Below are positions 38,206 through 42,485 of a stretch of 42,485 nucleotides of DNA, in pieces. This DNA comes from Thermoproteus sp. UBA157 (GTDB taxonomy: Archaea; Thermoproteota; Thermoprotei; Thermoproteales; Thermoproteaceae): NCBI GenBank assembly GCA_002497345.1, contig DANS01000016.1, positions 41,028 through 83,512 of the forward strand, in the 5' to 3' direction. Position numbers and translations under genes: made by a program. Each line of letters starts with the position of its first letter. Position 1 is the first letter of the stretch. Under the pieces are notes generated by a model. That model was given only the letters and a program-made list of their open reading frames with translations, searched no databases and had not been told where the DNA came from.

Positions 38206-40436
38206 GCGATTCCCTTGCCCTTCGGTATCTCGCCGACGGCCGGGAGTGCGGCCCCGCCTCTTAGTATCGCCTCCAGTATCCTCGCCGCGTTCCTCCGAGA
38301 CAACATCTTGTTGTTGTTGCCGCAATACGGCGAGAACACACATTTTGGACAACCGTCTGCGCAGTCGCAACTTCTAACTATTCTCAAGGCTATTTCCAAC
38401 GCCCTTCTGAAATGGCGCAACAAGAGGCGCGAGGTCCCGTTGCCGCCTATGTGGGAGTCGTATATCACGATGACGCCGTCTGGGTAAGATATACCGCCCA
38501 GATCCGTTTTGGAAGCCCCCACGGCTATCTCAGAGGCCGATATTATCACATGCTCCGTCGCGTGGTACCCCTTCGCCCTCTCCTCCCAATCCACTGCATC
38601 GTTGGGGCTGAACCTCAACGTCGGCATGTAGAAGATCGCGCCCTTTGTGGAGAACTCGTAAGAGATCGGATCTATCGGATACTCGCCGAGCGTCTCATCG
38701 GTGGTGAACCGCTTTAGGGCGTAGCCGTAGACCGTTATTCTTATCCTCAACCTCCCGAACTGATACGGCACGCCCTCCACCCGCCCCTCCTCGATGACCT
38801 CCTCCAGATGCGGCTCCATATCTTCCAGTGCTTGCGTCGTGAGGTCCTCTGCGCCTATTGGCTCGACGTGAGCGACTTTCTTTTCCAAGTCTAGGGATTT
38901 GACCAGATAGGCTAGTCCTCCGTGAATGTAAATCGCTTCAGGATGCAGCTCGTACAAGGCGAGCGGCAACTCCCTATGTCCTATAACTCTTCCGTCTTTC
39001 GTCTTTATCTTCACTACTTGCGGGCTTCCCCTAAGCGATAACTCCGCAAGCCTCTCGCGCCCTTTCTTAGTGATCTTATAGAACCGCCCAACCCTCTCCA
39101 GATATCCCTCGGCGTATAGCCGCTTGAACAACGTCTCTTGGTACTCGTCGAGCTCTTCCTCCCTTATGGGCCTATCTAAGGCCATTGCCAATAGGTGCAA
39201 CGACGCCACCTCCTCGTTTTCGCGCTCGAGCCCAAGCGGCTCCGGCTCCCGCTCGAAGAAGTCGATGGGGTTGTTCCTATAGTAGCTGGAGATGGGGTCG
39301 TTGCCGAGAATCTGGAGGACGTATCCGGTTTGTCCCCTCCTCCCCACCCTTCCGACCCTCTGGAGGTATCTGTTAAACGTGGGCGGCACAGAGGCCAAGA
39401 TCGCCGCGTCCACATCGCCGATATCTATGCCGAGCTCCAACGTGGGCGTGGCTATGACGACGTCTAGATCGCCCCTCCGAAATGCCTCCTCGACGCGTCC
39501 CCTCTCCTCCGCCGTGAGCCCAGCCCTGTGTACCGCAGCCCTATCCCCGTATCCTTGCAACCTCAACGTTCTGTAGATCATCTCGCTGTATTTGTGGCTG
39601 TCCGTGAAGACGATGCACTTCATATCGGAGTTTATACACAACGCTGCCAACGAGGCGGCTTCGGCCCATTTAGATCTAAAACGGGGACGCAAGAGCACTT
39701 GAACCAGCTCGCCCCTCCTACCCCTCGGCCCTTGCACCACGTTCACGTCTTTGTCCAATAAGAGCCTCGCGAACTCGGCCGGATTGCCTAAGGTGGCCGA
39801 TGTGGCTATATACTGCGGCCTCGCGAAGCGGCTCAGCCTCTTTAAGAGGTAATACATATGGCTGCCGAGGACTCCGCTGTAGACGTGGAAGTCGTCCAAA
39901 ACGACGTATTTAACTCTGGAGAGGAGTTGGCGGAACTTGGGCACATACATCAAGGCTTGGCTCACCATGTCCGGATTCGTCACTAATATATGTGGCGGCG
40001 TTTGGTACAACGCCCTCCTCTCCCTTGGAGGAGTATCGCCATCGTAGACCATGGCCCTCACCCCCAGCTTGTCCGCGAGGGTTCTCACCCGGGCCAGTTG
40101 ATCCCTCGCGAGGGCCTTCGTGGGGTACATGATCAGGGCAACCGGCGTCCTCGGCTCGTCGAGGCTATCCTCCAGGATGGGCGCCAGGAAAGCCTCAGTT
40201 TTGCCCGTGCCGGTGCCCGCTATGATCGCCGTGTCTTTCCCAGCCCTAATGCTCTGTATTGCATCGAATTGGAATTGATAGAGCTTCGCTATACCCGCCT
40301 TCTTGAGGGCGTCGGCCACCTCGGCTCTTAGAGCTGTCTCAACGCCGCAACAAGTCTCAATCGCCTCTGGCATCTCCGTCTTGACGTATACTATCTCCCT
40401 TTCGGGATCGCCCAAAACGCTGGACAAAAACTCCAC
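38202..40436 (-). CDS. Hrq1/YprA(MrfA)-like superfamily 2 helicase
   Basis: A 744-residue DNA helicase. Motifs are Walker A AGTGTGKTEA near residues 72-81, YPTKALARDQ, LDDFHVY in place of DEAH, SATLGNP, then VFTDSHKYSE, ATPTLELGIDIGDVD and QRVGRVGRRGQTG. The C-terminal DUF1998-type metal site is CDCADGCPKC with a further CVFSPYCG cysteine. This layout is that of Hrq1/YprA/MrfA, which act in repair of crosslinks and other lesions. ATG 40436 gives the only long product. It could be confused with other Lhr-like helicases but has the distinctive C-terminal cysteine cluster and lacks the Lhr zinc finger. Confidence 0.9.
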   Translation of the reverse strand: MEFLSSVLGDPEREIVYVKTEMPEAIETCCGVETALRAEVADALKKAGIAKLYQFQFDAIQSIRAGKDTAIIAGTGTGKTEAFLAPILEDSLDEPRTPVALIMYPTKALARDQLARVRTLADKLGVRAMVYDGDTPPRERRALYQTPPHILVTNPDMVSQALMYVPKFRQLLSRVKYVVLDDFHVYSGVLGSHMYYLLKRLSRFARPQYIATSATLGNPAEFARLLLDKDVNVVQGPRGRRGELVQVLLRPRFRSKWAEAASLAALCINSDMKCIVFTDSHKYSEMIYRTLRLQGYGDRAAVHRAGLTAEERGRVEEAFRRGDLDVVIATPTLELGIDIGDVDAAILASVPPTFNRYLQRVGRVGRRGQTGYVLQILGNDPISSYYRNNPIDFFEREPEPLGLERENEEVASLHLLAMALDRPIREEELDEYQETLFKRLYAEGYLERVGRFYKITKKGRERLAELSLRGSPQVVKIKTKDGRVIGHRELPLALYELHPEAIYIHGGLAYLVKSLDLEKKVAHVEPIGAEDLTTQALEDMEPHLEEVIEEGRVEGVPYQFGRLRIRITVYGYALKRFTTDETLGEYPIDPISYEFSTKGAIFYMPTLRFSPNDAVDWEERAKGYHATEHVIISASEIAVGASKTDLGGISYPDGVIVIYDSHIGGNGTSRLLLRHFRRALEIALRIVRSCDCADGCPKCVFSPYCGNNNKMLSRRNAARILEAILRGGAALPAVGEIPKGKGIA

Positions 40437-40473
40437 AAATCCCGCGCCTCGATTTCGCTTAAACTCTTTTCGC

Positions 40474-40965
40474 CTACAGCTTATAGCCTATTTTCCTGAG
40501 GAAGGCCTTCCTCTCCTCTCTGTCCTTATCGCCCTCGACGCCCAGCGGCGAGTGCCCGTCCACGACGCCTATTACGCCGCGCCTCTCGGGCTGCACCTCG
40601 GCGACTATCACCATGAGCGGATTGGCCGTAGCCGCATATATCCTGACAACCTCGGGCACATGCTTTATGGCGTTCAGCACGTTTATGGGATAGGCGTTTC
40701 TTATATAGACCACAAAGATGTGGCCTGCGCCTATTTTCATAGCTACATCTATCGCCAGCCTCCTCAACTCCTCGTCGTTCCCCTCGTGGCGCACGAGCCT
40801 TTTTCCCGAGGCCTCGCAGAAGGCTAAACCGAACCTCACGCCGGGAACGCTGTTGACCAACGCTTCGTATATATCCTCGACCGTCTTTATGAAATGCGCT
40901 TGGCCTATTATCACGTTGGCGCCCTCCGGTATGGGCACCTCGATTACCTCGAATTTGAGGGACAT
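40474..40965 (-). CDS. Adenosine-specific kinase family protein
   Basis: A 163-residue protein of the PF04008 family (adenosine-specific kinase, first studied as a Pyrobaculum protein structure). Typical stretches are VIIGQAHFIKTVEDI, VRFGLAFCEASG, GAGHIFVVYIRNAYPINVLNAIK (cited for its start and end), and GVVDGHSPLGVE. It is cytoplasmic and the family length is as usual. It has an AT-rich promoter just upstream, AAAATTAATTA, which overlaps the D-box end of the candidate guide RNA in the same gap. Confidence 0.88.
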   Translation of the reverse strand: MSLKFEVIEVPIPEGANVIIGQAHFIKTVEDIYEALVNSVPGVRFGLAFCEASGKRLVRHEGNDEELRRLAIDVAMKIGAGHIFVVYIRNAYPINVLNAIKHVPEVVRIYAATANPLMVIVAEVQPERRGVIGVVDGHSPLGVEGDKDREERKAFLRKIGYKL

Positions 40966-40989
40966 GAATAATCCTCTTCAATAATTAAT

Positions 40990-41046
40990 TTTCAGCTGTG
41001 GATTCTATCAATCACCTATCCGCGGCGCGGTATACGTCATCACGTA
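40990..41046 (-). ncRNA. Candidate C/D-box guide RNA
   Basis: On the minus strand a perfect C box GTGATGA (41043 to 41037) and a D box CTGA (40995 to 40992) are 41 bases apart. An internal GTGATTG sits about 13 bases before the D box, near-consensus for C'. D' is weak (CGCG or CGGA). A TATA-like GTTTTAAGCT (41061-41070) lies about 23 bases upstream of the C box. The D guide next to the D box would be TAGAATCCACAG. The spacing and promoter make this more convincing than the other candidate in the window. Confidence 0.45.
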
Positions 41047-41106
41047 GTTGCGATGTGCCGAGCTTAAAACTAACGGGGCTACTTGAGATGCAAGCCTCCG
41101 GGTTGG

Positions 41107-41499
41107 CTATTTGCTGCAAAGGGCCTTCACGACCACTGATATAGGCGTAATTCCCATGTCCCTCAACTCCTCGAGCGCCTTGTTGTCGTACACGTCGATT
41201 ACTTTGTTCGTGTCGACACATATCACGTTTATGTGCGGCTCGACCTTGTCGTAATAGGTCCTCCCGTTGTGTTCGAAGGAGACGATTACGCCGTTTTCCT
41301 CCAGTAGCTTGAGGATGTTATAGACTGTGCTCGCGCTGATGCTCGGCATTTTGGACTTCACCTCGTTTAGTATATCGTTAAACGAGGGGTGCTCCCTCTT
41401 CTCGAGCTTCTCCAGCACAAGCTTTATGACCTCAATTCTTTGAGGAGTTAGCCTATATCCCTTCTCCTTCAGTATGTTCAGTGGAGTTAGTTGTTCCAC
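41107..41499 (-). CDS. Fur-family transcription regulator, divergent metal sites
   Basis: A 130-residue winged-helix regulator of the Fur/PerR family. The DNA-binding domain is clear: LTPQRIEVIKLVLE, SFNDILNEVK, ISASTVYNILKLLEENG. In the C-terminal dimer domain the usual HHxHxxCxxC region reads PHINVICVDTN, so one His and one Cys remain and the CxxC zinc pair is absent. A single Cys (ALCSK) is near the C-terminus instead of a second CxxC. It might sense a different signal or bind metal differently. GTG 41499 follows CTTTTATAC by about 27 bases. Confidence 0.85.
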   Translation of the reverse strand: MEQLTPLNILKEKGYRLTPQRIEVIKLVLEKLEKREHPSFNDILNEVKSKMPSISASTVYNILKLLEENGVIVSFEHNGRTYYDKVEPHINVICVDTNKVIDVYDNKALEELRDMGITPISVVVKALCSK

Positions 41500-41579
41500 G
41501 TAGTAGATTTACATCTAGTATAAAAGCATATTCGCCGATTCGGCGATCCATAGTTATATAGGTCTATTTATCCCCTCTC

Positions 41580-42485
41580 ATGAAAATCGTCGTCGTAGGC
41601 GCGGGCATAGTCGGCATGTCAACTGCGTATCACATCAAGAGGTCCATGCCGTCGGCCGACGTCTTGGTCCTCGACATGATGTCGGGGGCGGGCATGGGCG
41701 ACACGGGCAGATCCGCCGCCGCTTTCAGGACCATATTTACGTCGCGCCTCAATAGGCTTTTGGCCAAGACCACCGTGGATTTTTACAGAAGCGTGCAGAG
41801 AGGCGGCTACAACTTGTCCATGAAGTTTGTCGGATATCTCTTCTTGGCGGGGGAGTCCGAGGTCAAGGCGTTGAGACCCGTCGTCAACGAGCTGAAAGCC
41901 ATGGGGCTCTCCATAGAATTCGTCGAGCCCCCTCGGGGCGTGAGGACCAAGGTGGGCGACGATGAAGAGGCAAGGGAGATGGGCCTCCAGGACATAGAGG
42001 CTGGAATACTGATAAGGGATGCCGGCATTCTGGACCCCGAGAAGGTGCTGAGATATTATGAGGAGCAGTTCTTGAAAATGGGTGGACGGACGGCGTATGG
42101 GGTTAAGGTCACTGGGCTTATTTTCAAGCCCAAGAGGCCTCTGGGAATACCCGGCGAGCCGTTTGCGTGGCAAGACTACGAGGTCAAGGGCGTGGCCACC
42201 ACGTCCGGCGACGTGGAGGCCGACGCGGTGGTGTTGGCGACCGGCGCATGGACCGGCGACTTAGCCGCGTCGTTCGGATATGGCCTTCCCTTAAGGCCTC
42301 GGAAGAGACAAGTCTTCGTGGTAAGGGCCGAGGGGGAGCTGAGGTCCATGCTCTACGACGACTCCCTAACGGGGGAGGGCGCCATGCCCTTCTTGATTCT
42401 GCCAAGGGGGATATACGTGAGGCCCGAGCCTGACGAGGGCAACTTCTGGATCGGGTTGGCGGACAGAAGGCCCTTCGGCTTCGAG
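41580..42485 (+). CDS. FAD-dependent oxidoreductase, DAO type, 3' end outside window
   Basis: 302 codons are visible and the frame is open to the end of the window. The protein begins with a perfect ADP-binding Rossmann motif, VVVGAGIVGMSTAYHI, with Gly-x-Gly-x-x-Gly, and has the FAD-contact region GDTGRSAAAFRTIF and, later, VVLATGAWTGDLA, all typical of D-amino acid oxidase / sarcosine oxidase / glycerol-3-phosphate dehydrogenase relatives. The substrate cannot be predicted. ATG 41580 follows a TATA-like TTATATAGG by about 24 bases. It is divergent from the Fur-like gene with 80 bases between starts, so the regulator might control it. Confidence 0.88.
   Translation, partial: MKIVVVGAGIVGMSTAYHIKRSMPSADVLVLDMMSGAGMGDTGRSAAAFRTIFTSRLNRLLAKTTVDFYRSVQRGGYNLSMKFVGYLFLAGESEVKALRPVVNELKAMGLSIEFVEPPRGVRTKVGDDEEAREMGLQDIEAGILIRDAGILDPEKVLRYYEEQFLKMGGRTAYGVKVTGLIFKPKRPLGIPGEPFAWQDYEVKGVATTSGDVEADAVVLATGAWTGDLAASFGYGLPLRPRKRQVFVVRAEGELRSMLYDDSLTGEGAMPFLILPRGIYVRPEPDEGNFWIGLADRRPFGFE

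Noticed and set aside
1..42485. CRISPR arrays, insertion sequences or prophage genes
   Set aside because: No regularly spaced repeats, transposase, integrase or phage structural genes were seen anywhere in the window.

Overview
The window looks like chromosome of a hyperthermophilic crenarchaeon of the order Thermoproteales, most likely Thermoproteus or a close relative. The evidence is archaeal information-processing genes (ribosomal protein L15e, the RNase P proteins Rpp30 and Pop5, archaeal-type ValRS, Lhr and Hrq1/YprA-like helicases), tRNA genes with several introns including non-canonical ones, TATA boxes about 22-28 bases before start codons with no leader (leaderless transcripts), tightly overlapping operons, GC-rich coding DNA, and a tungstate-type ABC transporter. 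The species is inferred from gene content, not from any database match.

Layout. 1-8628: a type IV pilus / Tad-like surface-structure locus. It holds the end of a very large, sequon-rich surface protein, two pilin-like proteins, an MptE-type pterin enzyme, a small gene on the opposite strand, a TadC/FlaJ-like membrane platform, a TadA/FlaI-like ATPase and two small accessory proteins. 8629-12863: a HAD phosphatase, an Lhr-like helicase and an aldo/keto reductase. 12920-16083: a small unknown gene, then the tungstate/molybdate transporter wtpABC. 16080-19106: a tiny membrane protein, a GH57 glycosidase and a class I aminotransferase. 19322-21189: an operon of a UPF0282 metallo-hydrolase and an MscS channel. 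21277-24411: tRNA-Val, an M42 peptidase, pyrE-pyrD, and two tRNA-Glu genes, each interrupted by two introns. 24412-24804: a 393-base gap with a GC-rich hairpin and a very AT-rich island. 24805-28417: a small unknown gene, a class III aminotransferase, an ACT-domain protein, and a tRNA 2-thiolation enzyme with a zinc-ribbon partner. 28502-31810: thyX, an unknown protein, and the operon L15e / PF01877 RNA-binding protein / Rpp30 / Pop5. 31886-38205: a RimK-like ATP-grasp ligase, an unknown cysteine-containing protein, sufB, sufC and valS. 38202-42485: an Hrq1/YprA-like helicase, adenosine-specific kinase, a divergent Fur-family regulator and the first part of a DAO-type flavoprotein.

How the genes work together. 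Genes in an operon often overlap by ATGA, GTGA or TGATG, which suggests translational coupling. Divergent genes share short AT-rich promoter gaps. Convergent neighbours repeatedly overlap at their 3' ends, twice sharing one CTAG palindrome as both stop codons. The most unusual content is the tRNA-Glu pair, with inferred introns in the anticodon loop, the T loop and the acceptor stem, and the pilus-like locus, whose accessory genes I cannot assign to a described system. Two possible C/D-box guide RNAs lie in short intergenic gaps. Two proteins lack expected metal ligands: the tRNA thiolase has Cys-x-x-Asp instead of Cys-x-x-Cys, and the Fur-like regulator lacks the CxxC zinc site and most of the HHxH motif.
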